Notes: generated from the letters alone by a model not told the origin. A stretch of DNA of 64,000 bases from Acanthosepion esculentum (GCA_964036315.1 OZ038510.1:81790980-81854979), one strand, 5' to 3'. Numbered from the stretch's first letter, positions 44,999 to 56,276 are shown. Made by a program: numbers and translations.

Positions 44999-46351
44999 TT
45001 ACCGTGGTTTTCGTTTTCAAACGGAGATATAGCATTCTGGGTGTTCATATTGAGTTATAAAGCATCAAACAGAACATTTTGCAGAATATTTGCCGTGTCA
45101 GGCAACGAGGACTTCTGAAGCGATAGACATTATTCCGATTTCGTCAATGTTCGTCAATTTCGTCAAGTTCGGGGGTTTAGACCCCAAACACCATAATTCG
45201 GATATTCGTCTTGTCCATCTTCTTCTGGGAATAACTTAACATGCAATTTGTGTTACAAAGACCTGCGGAAACCGTGCCGTTACCAGCAATCATATGGAAA
45301 ACCACTAGCAAATTAAAGAGAATTTACAAAACAGGCCAAGCTGTGTTCAGAATAACTTTGTTTACCGCATCTGCAGCAAGCATTGTAAGTCACTTGCTGC
45401 CGTTGTCACTCTCATAAGAAATAAAACTTTGACTCAAACTTGTTAGCGATGGCCATACTCGTTAACTCAGTCAACAGATCACATAACGATGTTTGTGTGT
45501 TGGAAGGTTCTGTTGTTTGTGCGTGGAGTTTGAAAATTCGGGTTAACGTTTTGTGTCGAGCATCAAATAAAACTGAAACCTATTGTGAACTCGTTTATAT
45601 GATTACGTTTGTCAGTGAAAATCTACTGAAAGAATTAGCGTATTCCGTGCTCACTTATTCACCTCTTTTATGTGAAGAGTTAGAACGCTTTCGGCCTATT
45701 CTAACTAGCAGGCCGCATAGATAAATGTTAAGAACGGGCCAGATAGACAGGCTGATTAGAATATGCTTGATTAGTGCGAGTGTTAATCTGATTTTATCTA
45801 CTTTCATCTAAGTGCTTGTCCGCTAACCAATGACAATTCATCTTGAGTGATTTGCTGAAGGCAACCCAACAGAATGTCGTATCTACTCTCGACGGACAAT
45901 GGAAATATATTAACCGGTAGCAGAAACTACAAACAATTGGACAATATGCTTCGGGTTGTTCACCTGTTCAACAAACATATACTGCGAAGTTGAAACTGGG
46001 GAAGGGAAACAAAATATATTAGACTTTTAATTAGTGGAAAACAAATAAAGAAATAAAATAATTATGTTTTTGAAGTTTTCTGAAAAGGCATTGTTTAAAA
46101 CAAAAATGAAAAACAAAAATATTGCGTAAAAAGTTTGTCGACTTTGTCAAATCTGGAATTAGACCGAAGAAAAACGAAAGAGATTTAAAAGCGGATAAAT
46201 TATTTGCTTGTTATTACTTATACTTATAATCAATTGGTTTAATAAAACTAAAATTAAAGAAAATTATTCCTTAACCCAATTAAATCTGATTTCTGTCTGG
46301 TTCATCGATCTGCGAAACTTTTTATGAAAATAAACTTAATAACTTTTCTAA

Positions 46352-46365
46352 TCACACACACAAAC

Positions 46366-46448
<83 letters not shown>
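46352..46448. repeat. CA then TA microsatellite, mariner target
   Basis: CA repeats lead into about 33 TA repeats that end at the mariner terminal repeat. The mariner was inserted in, or seeded, this TA run. Confidence 0.95.
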
Positions 46449-46449
<1 letters not shown>

Positions 46450-47336
46450 GCGGGTCATTCAATAAATAAGGTGAATTCTTCAGTATAAGGACTTCTAATA
46501 CAGATAGAAGTTTACTAGTTTTTAATTTTTCAACGTAGTCTGCCAGCACTGTTACACACTTTTCCCATCTGTGCACAAGCTTCCGTATTCCCTCAGCGTA
46601 AAAATCTTTGGACTGATGTCTCAGCCAGTCGCTCACAACACTTTTGACTTCATCGTCACTTTTAAACTTCGTGCCTTTCGTGAACGCTTTCAAGGGACCA
46701 AACAGGTGAAAGTCTAAAGGGGCAAGGTCTGGGCTGTAAGGGGGATGAGGGAGCAGTTCCCAGCCCAGCTCGTTGATGGTCTGCACCGTTTGGGCTGCTG
46801 TGTGAGGCCTTGCGTTGTCATGATGCAAGATGACTCCTTCTGACTGATGACCCCTGCGTTTGTCCCAACAGATAAGCTCAAAGTCCTTGCAATGTCATCC
46901 ACTGTCACCCTTCTGTCAGACTGAATGAGGCCATTGACTGATTCGATCACCTCAGGAGACCTCACTTCTGTAGGCCTCCCGGGCCTGTCTTCATCCTCAA
47001 CACTGCTCCGTCCTTCTTTAAACAATTTAGCCCACTTGTAGACATTTTTTGGCTGAAACATGTGGCACCATACACAGTTGACATTCTCCTATGAATTTCA
47101 ACTGGTTTGCACCCTTCAGCAACCAAAAACTTGATAACTGACCGCTGTTCAATCCTGGAGCATGCTTCTTGGTCGGCGATCTTTGTTAATCGCCAAAACT
47201 CTTTTTTTTAATCTGCAAAAGAAATTAAATCCCTGTGAAAAAGAAGTAAAAGAAAAAAAAAGAAAAAAAGAGTAAGCTTCTATCTGTATTAGAAGTCCGT
47301 ATACCGAAAAATTCACCTTATTTATTGAATGACCTT

Positions 47337-47340
<4 letters not shown>
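46449..47340 (-). mobile_element. Mariner element, same deletion, copy 2
   Basis: Close relative of 34840-35733 with TA runs on both sides. Frame 46714-47061 has the helix-turn-helix part. Frame 46352-46828 has HHDNARPHTA and YSPDLAPLDFHLF: second and third catalytic Asp separated by 34 residues (D34D, as in mariner), then WLRHQSKDFYAEGIRKLVHR and a C-terminus fused to microsatellite codons. The internal deletion junction and the frameshift before VYKW are identical to copy 1. Confidence 0.85.

Positions 47341-47401
<61 letters not shown>
47341..47401. repeat. TA microsatellite
   Basis: About 30 TA repeats between mariner copy 2 and a hairpin. Confidence 0.95.
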
Positions 47402-47406
<5 letters not shown>

Positions 47407-47467
47407 TATGAACCTAAAGAGCCAGGTAAACCTACCTAGGTTTGCCTGGCTCTTTAGGTTCATAATT
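47402..47467. repeat. Perfect-type hairpin, 31-bp arms
   Basis: AATTATGAACCTAAAGAGCC, AGGTAAACCTA and the inverse with a single mismatch and almost no loop. Bordered by a TA run. The minus frame 47149-47496 through it is not a gene. Confidence 0.9.
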
Positions 47468-47704
47468 AGATTTGCTCTACTTGGCGTATTGAGCACTTTG
47501 CTTAGTTATTTTTATTTACTCGTGTCTGAGGTTTTTTTCTTTGGACTCTGAGCTTGGATTCTGGACGATTGTTTTCGCCTCAATTTCATGTTCTTAGTTC
47601 TTTCTTTTTTTATCCCTTATTTTTCCTTGGGTATTGGTTTGTTCATTTACAAGCCAAAACACCTAAGGTTTTTCCAGACGAGTATACTTACTTATATTTA
47701 TAAG

Positions 47705-47705
<1 letters not shown>

Positions 47706-47764
<59 letters not shown>

Positions 47765-47784
47765 TTGTTTAGCGTATTAATTGG

Positions 47785-47835
<51 letters not shown>

Positions 47836-48049
47836 AAAAAATTATAACATAAATATGTTATAAAATAGCCATTTTGATTCAATACTTCTTCTGGTGTCTT
47901 ATTCAACCCCATCACTTGATAAGACCCCAGAAGTATTGAAGCAAAATGGCTATTTTATAGAATATTTATGTTACAATTTTCGAATAAATAATTATATATA
48001 TATATATATATATATAATTACCAATTAAATAGAATACGCTAAACAATGC
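47706..48049. mobile_element. Long foldback containing TA runs in both arms
   Basis: Arms 47762-47908 and 47915-48049: GCGTTGTTTAGCGTATTAAT, TGGTAATTATATA, TA run, ATAACATAAATATGTTATA, AAATAGCCATTTTGATTCAA, TACTTCTTCTGG and inverse. The centre has a smaller stem GTCTTAT/ATAAGAC. A further TA run (47706-47761) adjoins the left arm. The TA runs sit at the same position in both arms but differ in length. Confidence 0.85.
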
Positions 48050-48189
48050 ATTAAACTTAGGAAACAATACATGACTATCCCCAATGAAGATCTTGTAACC
48101 TAGGAAAGGTTACTGAATAGAATAATCACACGAAGATTGGTAATGAATGATAATACTTAGGACAAGAACAACACATATGGGATTCACCC

Positions 48190-48790
48190 GCGGCGTGTAA
48201 AAGGACCAGTCAACTGCTCGGAGTGAATCAAATGAATTCCACAACGAATTATCCAATTGCAGGATACCTACCAACCGCTCACGCGATCAGATGTGGCACA
48301 AGGCAAAAATTGATCTGGAGTATCCCAGCCCGTAGGCTAGGCTAATATTTCCCCCGTAGATCCCATATAAAACGGGGTCAGTTAGTTTTTTCTAGATTCT
48401 GCACTTCAAGATAGCCTCGTCTGGTGATCCTCTCTTTGGACAGCTCAGCTGGAGATGAATCTCCAACTGCAGGATATCTACCAACAGCCCCTCGCGATCA
48501 GATGCGGCACAAGGTCGAATTTAATGTGGGGTATGCAAGCCCGTAGACTCGGCAAAAAATTCCTCGTAGACCCCGTATAAAATGGGGTCGGGTAGCTGTT
48601 TCCCGAGCTAAGACTGCCCTTCGCCATAGCTCCGTCTAGGGATCATCTCTGCCCGGAGGCAGAGAGTTTGATCAACACAGTTGGAAACGAATCTCCTCTG
48701 CAGACCAATATACAGTATTTACTACTGTATTTATGTGAATGGAGACATACCCATTATCGTCTGCAGGTATGCTACAACAGAAGACAGACA
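48190..48790 (-). repeat. Dispersed module repeat, about 205-bp unit in tandem
   Basis: Two diverged units (about 48250-48410 and 48460-48620) share CAGGATA(C/T)CTACCAAC, GCGATCAGATG(T/C)GGCACAAGG, AGCCCGTAGRCT and CCCGTATAAAA-GGGGTC. The 3' flank (48620-48785) matches 8655-8840 in reverse. A fragment AGATGTGGCACAAGGCCAAA is at 26689. No ORF; the nature (LTR or SINE) is unresolved. Confidence 0.65.
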
Positions 48791-49089
48791 TATAATTAAA
48801 CTCTGCTGAAAATTAAATTATTCCACGATAAACCAATGTAAAAAAATCCAAAATAATAATATTATACAGAAAAATCAATACTAATCGTCCAAAGATAGGG
48901 ATCAGAGACATAAAAAAAAAATGTACCTTCATAGCGACATAAACATTGAAACAATGATGAAATTTTTAATTTAATTTAATTTTAATTTTATTTAAGATAA
49001 ACGATAACATTATATAAGCAAATATTTAGTTTAATAGTATAGGCTGCCATTCTTATTCATTATTTATTTATTAATCTTATAGTTACTGT
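48791..49089. other. Unassigned AT-rich stretch
   Basis: No gene or repeat recognised besides TTTAATTTAATT low complexity near 48970. Confidence 0.5.
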
Positions 49090-49450
49090 TGTTAAAGGCG
49101 TATCTGTGTTTTATACTGCAACTATGCTGTGCAGACCTTAGTTACAGTTTCTGGGAAAGAGCGCGCTATCTAGCTTGATAAAAAATTTGAACACGCTCAA
49201 GCCCTCGACTTGTGACTTCGTGTTAGCACAGCTATCGACGGCCCCCAAGTGTTCCGTCTACTCAATTTCCCTCACAAGTATTGGGTCAACCTGTGGTATG
49301 GTTTTCAGGCGCATTCCAAAAGTATCGCACGCTGGGAACGACCCCTTCAATCCGATAACATCAGGTAATCTCCTTCCTGACAAGTCGACCATGGTGCGAC
49401 TCGAACGCGGGTCTCATGGTAAGAACAACTCGGCCACGTGTCCATATATT
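49090..49450 (-). mobile_element. SINE-3 with tRNA-like head
   Basis: The minus strand starts ACACGTGGCCGAGTTGTTCT (A box) and GCGTTCGAGTCGCACC (B box) at proper tRNA spacing. The body (TTACCTGATGTTATCGGATT, CTGAAAACCATACCACAGGT, GGCCGTCGATAGCTGTGC, GCATAGTTGCAGTATAAAAC) and an AATAAATAAATAATG tail follow. The plus frame 49175-49453 is a shadow. The 9825 copy lacks the head. Confidence 0.75.
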
Positions 49451-50330
49451 TAATTTAATACATAAAGTCTATTTAACAAATACATATGTGTATTTGCATG
49501 CGGCAGTGTACACGAGTATGTACACAATATGCATATTCAAACAGAAAAAAAAAGAATTCTATAAACCCAACCAACCATAATTAATTCACTAAAAATAGAA
49601 AAAATAATTTTACCATTTAATCACGGGCATAAGTGCGCATGTGCCTGTATACGCGCGTTTATGTGTATATAGTTACACGCGTGTTAGGGCAGCTTGATTT
49701 TTCACTTTTTTTTAGAAAATCAAAAAGAATAATGTAGCGAAAGTTGTGTATAGACCTATTAAGTGCTGATACAAGAAATGAGATCTGACACGTCAACGGT
49801 TTTTTGAGCATTTGGCATCAAAATACTATAGAAAAATCCACTGAAAAATTTTGCAAGTTGTGGCCTAAATATTGATGAGAAAACCCAAAGATTTCAGTAT
49901 TTAAATCAGGGAATGTTATTATTTTATTTCATCAAAATGAAATAAAACGAAGAAATTATAACTAAACTTCAAATTGAAAACCTGACCCCCCCATTATCAG
50001 TGACGACTTTGAAATGCTGTTTTTTTTTACCTCATGAATTAAAGAGTATTAGTTGAATACATTAAAAAATTGTTTTTTTTTCTATTATGAACACGAATAC
50101 AGCAAACAAACAAATAGAAAAGGTTTAAATCCATAACCTCATGTTATTCAAAATGTTATTTTCACTCTCGCGAATTTAGACGACAATTTATCCATCGAAC
50201 TCTGAATATATACGTTTTATTAAAAACGACTGAATAGGTGCTGCTTTTTATTTTTTATTTAATATTTTCGTGTTCTCATAATTTTCTTCTTTTCCACACA
50301 CGGGAAGTCCGAAAGAAGAAATATTAATGT
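49451..50330. other. Unassigned region
   Basis: No recognisable gene, element or tandem repeat. Confidence 0.45.
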
Positions 50331-51186
50331 ACGGTTACATCTAGCCATTTCAACTGTAAAATGATGAGACCTAGCTGCCAATCTAGTACTGCACTTAAAT
50401 TCATAAAGTATAGGTACCAAAGAGAATAGCTCATCAGAACAATTACCATGAACATACTTATCAGATTAAGAAACTGTTAGCATAGAACTTATGGTTACAT
50501 CTAGCCATTTCAACTGTAAAATGATGAGACCTAGCTGCCAATCTAGTACTGCTCTTAAATTCATAAAGTCTAGGTACCAAAGAGGATAGCTCATCAAAAC
50601 AATTACCATGAACATACTTATTAGATTAAGAAACTGTTAGCATAGAACTTACGGTTACATCTAGCCATTTCAACTGTAAAATGATGAGACCTAGCTGCCA
50701 ATCTAGTACTGCTCTTAAATTCATAAAGTCTGGGTACCAAAGAGGCAAGCTCATCAAAACAATTACCATGAACATACTTATCAGATTAAGAACCTGTTAG
50801 CATAGAACTTACGGTTACATCTAGCCATTTCAACTGTAAAATGATGAGACCTAGCTGCCAATCTAGTACTCCTCTTAAATTCATAAAGTCTGGGTACCAA
50901 AGAGGATAGCTCATCAAAACAATTACCATGAACATACTTATCATATTAAGAAACTGTTAGCATAGAATTTACGGTCACATCTAGCCATTTCAACTGTAAA
51001 ACGATGAGACCTAGCTGCCAATCTAGTACTGCTCTTAAATTCATAAAGTCTAGGTACCAAAGAGGAAAGCTCATCAAAACAATTACCATGAACATACTTA
51101 TCAGATTAAGAAACTGTTAGCATAGAACTTATGGTTAGATCTATCTATTCCAACTGTAAAATGATGAGACCTAGCTGCCAATCTAA
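50331..51186. repeat. 160-bp tandem repeat, 5.3 copies
   Basis: ACGGTTACATCTAGCCATTT starts units at 50331, 50491, 50651, 50811, 50971 and 51131, exactly 160 bp apart. Other unit landmarks are AAAATGATGAGACCTAGCTG, CCAATCTAGTACTGCTCTTA and CAAAACAATTACCATGAACA. Copies differ at a few per cent of sites. The last is cut by SINE-1 sequence. Confidence 0.95.
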
Positions 51187-51295
51187 AAATAAATTATCAA
51201 CAGCAATGCATTTTTGAAGGAAAAATATTACCAGCAATAAAAATCTTGTCGCCATAAAGCAAACCAAACCAAACCAAAAAACTAACTCTTTGTAA
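51187..51295 (+). mobile_element. SINE-1 3' fragment
   Basis: Periods AACAGCAATGCATTTTTGAA and ATTACCAGCAATAAAAAT, then GTCGCCATAAAGCAAACCAA and an AAACC tail. 5'-truncated; abuts the 160-bp repeat directly. Confidence 0.7.
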
Positions 51296-52194
51296 GCAGT
51301 CTCATATCAAACGCGATTATTCTAGGATACTATCTGCAAAAACGAAAAGAAAGCAGTAAGATCTGATGGCAAAAATTCTTCAGCTCTATCTAAAACATTC
51401 TCTACTTATGAATATCATAATAAAAGTGGGGTACCTTTTTGGAACATATATCTTGGGAAATTATAATCATATATTCTAGATAAAAAAATTCAATGGCGTC
51501 GATCTTTAGCTATTCTAGACGGTTGCAATTATTTGATAAAAGTTCATATTTTTCTCTCCGACAGAGAATTTTTTAACCTGAAAATGTCGACGCACACCGC
51601 AATTTTGAAATTAGCGAAAGAGATACTCGTTACATTTTGTACTTATAGATCAGGTATCCGCCGATTGGATTATTGTCTATTTAACCTACATTGAGCTTAA
51701 GGAATGAGAAGAAGAAAAACAGTTAGAGTAAAAGAATTCATCGTTGAAACTTTACCTTCAACGCATATTCAAGTCATGCATCTCAGGGACTTTGCTTGCC
51801 TTAAGGCTTTCGTTCCCGCCCTTTCCTTCGCGCATGCGTGTAGAGATTCAAATCATGCCATTCTCAGAAGAATGATGATCGGAAGGATAAGACGTAGTGA
51901 AATGTGATTAAAATTCGTCTTTTTTTAATGCTTCCGAAGTTTAACATTTGAGTTCGTTTTTCTCGCGAGACTGGAAAGTGTCGAGCTATAAAATCGATTC
52001 TGATCGCATTCCAACTCGATATGCAGCTTCAACCGACGAATGCACGTCTATGCTCATTGAATAAAAAAAAAAATGGAAAAAAAAAAACAGACAATAAAAA
52101 CTAGAATTCTTTTGGTGGCTTATTTTTGGTGTCGGTTAACAAACCAAACGCTGAAAAAAAATAATGATCTCGTAACCCATTTTCAAGAAATAAG
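51296..52194. other. Unassigned region
   Basis: No gene recognised; frame 51704-51907 (67 codons) is featureless. Confidence 0.45.
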
Positions 52195-52375
52195 ATGAAT
52201 AGAATAGCGTTACTGTCAACGGCGAGGGAGTTGGATTCTGGAAGTCAACGTCGCATTCTGGTTGCGTTTCTTATATTCACTTTCAACTAATACTTTTGGA
52301 AAAGGGAAGAATCCGTCTCTTTTACACTCTATCTATAAGATGAATAGCAGCGCAGATTAAGGACTTGATTAGCAG
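52195..52375 (+). mobile_element. Degenerate SINE-2 body
   Basis: TTATATTCACTTTCAACTAA, TACTTTTGGAAAAGGGAAGA and TAAGATGAATAGCAGCGCAG align with the SINE-2 body (ATTCACTTACGTGCTAATAC, CCTTGGGAAAGG, ATGGGTAAATAGCAGGACAG). Heavily mutated. Confidence 0.5.
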
Positions 52376-52404
52376 CCAGTCTAAAAGAAGAACAAATAAG
52401 GCAC

Positions 52405-52665
52405 TTCGACGGTTAACAAGCTTGTCGCGTGAGATCAATTACGACAGAGTAGTGAGTTCAATCCTCACTAGGAACTCTACACTTTTGTACTTGTGCTACA
52501 TCTAAGCTAGCTTAGTTAATTTTTTTTGTATTCATTTGAAAGTTATTTTTTTTTAATTAACTTTCAGATCGACACAACAATGTTGTCTTAGAAAAAAAAA
52601 AAAAAAAATAACACCCTGATGATGACATTGTTCTAATGTCGAAAGTACTCGGAATGACTGAATAT
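52405..52665 (+). repeat. tRNA-like head followed by hammerhead-like hairpin
   Basis: AGCTTGTCGCGTGAGATCAA, TTACGACAGAGTA and a perfect T-arm GTGAG-TTCAATC-CTCAC (about 52460-52480) are followed 130 bp later by CC, CTGATGA (52615-52621), helix II GACATT-GTTCT-AATGTC, GAAA, GTAC, TC, GG. The pairing of tRNA-like promoter and hammerhead core resembles 18225-18500. Confidence 0.45.
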
Positions 52666-52804
52666 GTATCAAAATGGTAATTTTCTCTCTTTCTTTAATA
52701 AGGATACTAAGAATCTTGTCTGTGAATATGAGAGGATCCTATTGAAAATAGAAAATATTAAATGAGACATATCTTAATGAATGCATGCTGCCAAAATATA
52801 CACA

Positions 52805-52805
<1 letters not shown>

Positions 52806-52840
<35 letters not shown>
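52806..52840. repeat. TA microsatellite
   Basis: About 17 TA repeats. Confidence 0.9.
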
Positions 52841-52844
<4 letters not shown>

Positions 52845-53024
52845 ACGTATTATAGTGGAAACTTCTTAATTGATACAGACTCTCCATTTTTATTTATTAA
52901 AAGAGTGTGTAATACGTCTATCGGCCTGCCCATTCGAAAAATGTTATTAAAGAAAATGTGTCTCCAACCATCTTGTATAAGCTTGTACGGTGTTAGCACC
53001 AGCTGAATTCAAAACTCGTCATGA

Positions 53025-53215
53025 CGGAACGGGCCAGTATCTACACTGGAAAATGCATACGGGAAGGAAACTGCAAGAAATTGGTTTGAACATCACCCAG
53101 ACCCGGTTACATAGATAGGACCTGTAACGATGTTATTTGACTTTAAAATACACACAGACAGATCAATCAAAGCTCAGACATCGTGAACAAAGACCACAAG
53201 AACATATATACCAGA
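53025..53215 (+). pseudogene. LINE-A fragment
   Basis: GGGCCAGTATCTACACTGGA, AAATGCATACGGGAAGGAAA, CTGCAAGAAATTGGTTTGAA and ACCCGGTTAC match the 5' part of the LINE-A C-terminal frame (YLHWKICNSYRKET, RNWYEHHPDPVTE at 30368-30874). Broken, ends before the LIDMAVP segment. Confidence 0.65.
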
Positions 53216-53307
53216 ATTCGACTAGTGCATAGATAATACTCGATTACTGCGGGAAAACAATCTTCAGTTTAACCATATTAATAGAATTTTTTTTATAGTT
53301 ACCGATG

Positions 53308-53530
53308 TCCAGCGTGATCCGAAAGTCTTGTCACCGTCTTAAAATGTAATGAGAATTATAGAACAAGTAATCCACTAATACAAAACGCATGTACTGGATT
53401 CAGTTTATTCACTTTCATTGACGCTGTCACACATCGAAAAGGTCTATTCCAAACTGTAGGAGGCCGTGTCAGCCATCTGAAATAGAAAATTATGTTATGC
53501 AGGGTGACAAGACATTCGGACCAACCTGTA
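53308..53530. mobile_element. Mariner-type MITE
   Basis: Inverted ends: left GATCCGAAAGTCTTGTCACC, right (reverse complement) GGTCCGAATGTCTTGTCACC, about 223 bp apart with no ORF. A single related end (TACAGGGTGGTCTGAAAGTC, GTGTCACC) occurs at 53669 and another (TACAGGGTGTTCCAAAAGTT) at 60179. ACAGGGTG-CC-AAAGT termini are usual for Tc1/mariner. Confidence 0.65.
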
Positions 53531-53770
53531 TATTATATCACCCACCAGATTATCCAGTCATCTATCATTTTCTATTCAGTTTCACATCACCCACCCAACA
53601 GTTGAAATCGTCCACAGGTGGGCGATATTGCCTAGTTTGAGAAACCCTCATATGAAGCATCTTAATGTACAGGGTGGTCTGAAAGTCGTGTCACCCCCTA
53701 CCTTTTGTCCGCAATTCTCTGTAACCCCTTCCGTGCTAGTGGCACACCCGACTTGCTTGGGGTGAATTGC

Positions 53771-53774
<4 letters not shown>

Positions 53775-53836
<62 letters not shown>
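53775..53836. repeat. TA microsatellite
   Basis: About 30 TA repeats bordering foldback H copy 2. Confidence 0.95.
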
Positions 53837-53839
<3 letters not shown>

Positions 53840-53975
53840 GAAATATACTCAAGGTGTACTATATTTATGGGATAAAGTGATCAATATCAGAGGTAGAGCG
53901 TGTGTAAATATAAAAGTGGACATTGAAGTCAACACTTAGAGTCGACAGGCTGTTTCATGCTAGACGCAATCGTCA
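53836..53975. mobile_element. Foldback family H, copy 2, half-element
   Basis: GAAGAAATATACTCAAGGTG, AAAAGTGGACATTGAAGTCA, ACACTTAGAGTCGACAGGCT and GTTTCATGCTAGACGCAATC match the left arm of 41907-42116; the right arm is replaced by a TA run. On the minus strand TGACGATTGC...GCATGAAACAGCCTGTCGAC keeps most of the hammerhead-like core, but its first C is lost (ATGACGA). Confidence 0.75.
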
Positions 53976-53991
53976 TATATATATATATATA

Positions 53992-54046
<55 letters not shown>
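53974..54046. repeat. TA microsatellite
   Basis: TA run with one GTGTATA interruption, replacing the right arm of foldback H copy 2. Confidence 0.95.
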
Positions 54047-54048
<2 letters not shown>

Positions 54049-54568
54049 GAGAGACTTTTGAATAAACTACTGTTTCGCCATAGAGAAGTGCTTACGAAGC
54101 TAATGTCCTTGTCCATTTCTACTGCACTTCCTTCGATCATCACAGAGTGCTCAAAACTGTCGTCTTGTGCCAGACTGAGTTAAATATGAGTACCACGCCC
54201 AAGAGTCCTGTAACTTTGCCGACAGGTCTTCTAAAATTGTCTATACAGGCATTCCTCGTTTACCGATGTAGACTTTAGTCTCACTAATCGAGGGATTCTT
54301 GTAAAAAAAAAACCCAAAAAACCGTATCAACAAAACACTCTGCTGATATTGTCTGTTGTGGAATCTTGTAAACAACGTGTTGCGTTTCTGTCGTAGTCGC
54401 TCAACCAGGTAATGGTGGCTGTTTAAAAAAGTAAGAAGACTATGAGAGTCTCCAGTCAATGGAGTATAAGATGAAAGAAGTTGGACTGTACAATTTACTG
54501 CGAATTAATCAGTTACTCCCTGATAGCATCGTTCAAAATATAAATTTATAAACGCTAATCTTGTTAAA

Positions 54569-55290
54569 AGAGGTACGGTGGAGTAATGGATCGAGGAATC
54601 GGAGAGCCGAGTTCGAATTCCAGTCAAATCCATTACATTCACTTACGTGCTAAAAACCTTGGGGGAGGTATGAATCTTCTTCTTCCCCTAGCTATGGGTA
54701 AATAGCAGGACAGACCGGGTTCTATAGTTTGGATGGCAACTGGTCTACTGCAAAAAGAAATGGCAACCTATTGCGAAAAAATCTGCCTCGTCAGTCATTT
54801 ATCGAAAGATACATGATCGCCTAAGCGAGTATCGCGCATGGCACATAACTGAATCGGAGAGCCGAGTTCGAATTCCAGTCGAATCCATTACATTCACTTA
54901 TGTGTTAATACCCTTGGGAAAGGCATGAATCCCCTTCTTCTCCCCCCAGCTATGGGTAAATAGTAGGACTGACTGGGTTCTATAGCCTTGGATGGCAACT
55001 GGTCTACCGCAGAAAGAAATGGCAATCTACTGTGGGAAAAAAATCTACCTCGTTAGTCATGTATCGAAAGATACATGATCGCCTAAACGTGTATCGCGCA
55101 TGGCACATAACGGAATCGGAGAGCCGAGTTCGGATTCCAGTCGAATCCATTATATTCACTTATGTGCTAATACCCTTGGGAAAGGTATGAAGATTCTTCT
55201 TAAATAGCAGGACAGACCGGATCGTCAATCATTTATCGATCGATTTATGATCGCCTAAGCGTGTATCACGCATGAGACATAACTGACTGA
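54569..55290 (+). mobile_element. SINE-2 tandem trimer
   Basis: Unit 1 has GGAGTAATGGATCGAGGAAT, GGAGAGCCGAGTTCGAATTC and the full body. Units 2 and 3 start at CTGAATCGGAGAGCCGAGTT (54849) and CGGAATCGGAGAGCCGAGTT (55111), 262 bp apart. Unit 3 is shortened in its centre. Ends ATAACTGACTGAATC. Confidence 0.85.
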
Positions 55291-55829
55291 ATCTTGTTAG
55301 ATGGACTTCTTGCGCGGGCTTACCGCACAACATAAATTTCTAAAAATAATAATGTTTCCTAAGCAAAATCTTTTTAATCGTAGCTTGAAATACCTCCATG
55401 GCCACACACATTTTAATTTTCTTTATCGCATCTGAACACATGTAGCTACAAAGATAATTACATATATATTCAGGAGGATGTATGGCTGTTACGGCGTTCT
55501 ATTTGGCTTTTTTTAAAATCCAGAAATTCGTCCACAAATGCGATTAAACCTACACTCCATAATGCCAAAAATAGTGTGAACATTTTTTTCTTTTTTATAT
55601 TTTTAATTATCTGCCCTACATAAACAAGACTTGTATTTTAATGTGTACACTTTTATACGAGTGTGTATAACAACACTGTCTCTTCATACTGCCTCTAAGG
55701 AAAGCCTCAATCGACGTCGGCATGTCGGCCGCAGGCCTGAACTGGAGGCGGCCACTGACGGCTAGCGTCTGGCTGTCTGCTTCGTCTTCACAGCAAGCAA
55801 AGTGCTTAAACCCGTCAGCTTTTCTTATC

Positions 55830-55888
<59 letters not shown>

Positions 55889-56220
55889 TTCCCCACTCCA
55901 TAGCCTGGCTGTGTCGCAGACTATAGTCCGTTTGTGTTTTTCGCCTGTCCTTGGCGACATGCCGCCGCCAACCCAGCTGTTAAAGAACTGTGCCTCTGTC
56001 AGTTCGACCTTCCAAGCGTTCGCGTCTTCCAAAATACCCATTTGTTGTTTGTTACTGGAGAAAATGAGGAATGATACAGATGAAATCGTGTTCCCTGACC
56101 TGTGTTAAAATACGTCAAAGGTCTGTGCAGTGAAGAATTCTACGTTTACGAATTGAAAAAAAAAAAGAGTAAAAGGTTGTCAGAGCCTGACGCCATATCC
56201 TGCCTTGATTCCTTTCGCAT
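55291..56220. other. Unassigned region around a TA run
   Basis: A moderately GC-rich stretch (55690-56060) is split by TA repeats at 55832-55884. The two halves give a minus frame 55616-56041 with MGILEDANAWKVELTEAQFF at the start. I do not recognise it, and the frame crosses the microsatellite. It may be an unknown element or host sequence. Confidence 0.4.
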
Positions 56221-56235
56221 ATTATCGCGTGTGTG

Positions 56236-56276
56236 GAAGAAAACGAGCGCGCATGCGCGCGCGCGTGTGTGTGTGT
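56236..56276. repeat. Alternating GCGCGC/GTGTGT tract
   Basis: GCGCATGCGCGCGCGCGTGT followed by GTGTGTG is alternating purine-pyrimidine of high CpG content, a classic Z-DNA-prone sequence and an unusual CpG cluster in this AT-rich window. Confidence 0.8.

Noticed and set aside
45440..45724. 94-codon frame as a host gene
   Set aside because: Composition looks ordinary but no family, homologous copy or gene signal could be identified.
52430..52490. tRNA gene
   Set aside because: T-arm is perfect, but acceptor and anticodon stems do not form; better as SINE head.
55616..56041. 141-codon minus frame beginning MGILEDANAWK
   Set aside because: Runs through a TA microsatellite; both halves unrecognised, so not called as a gene.
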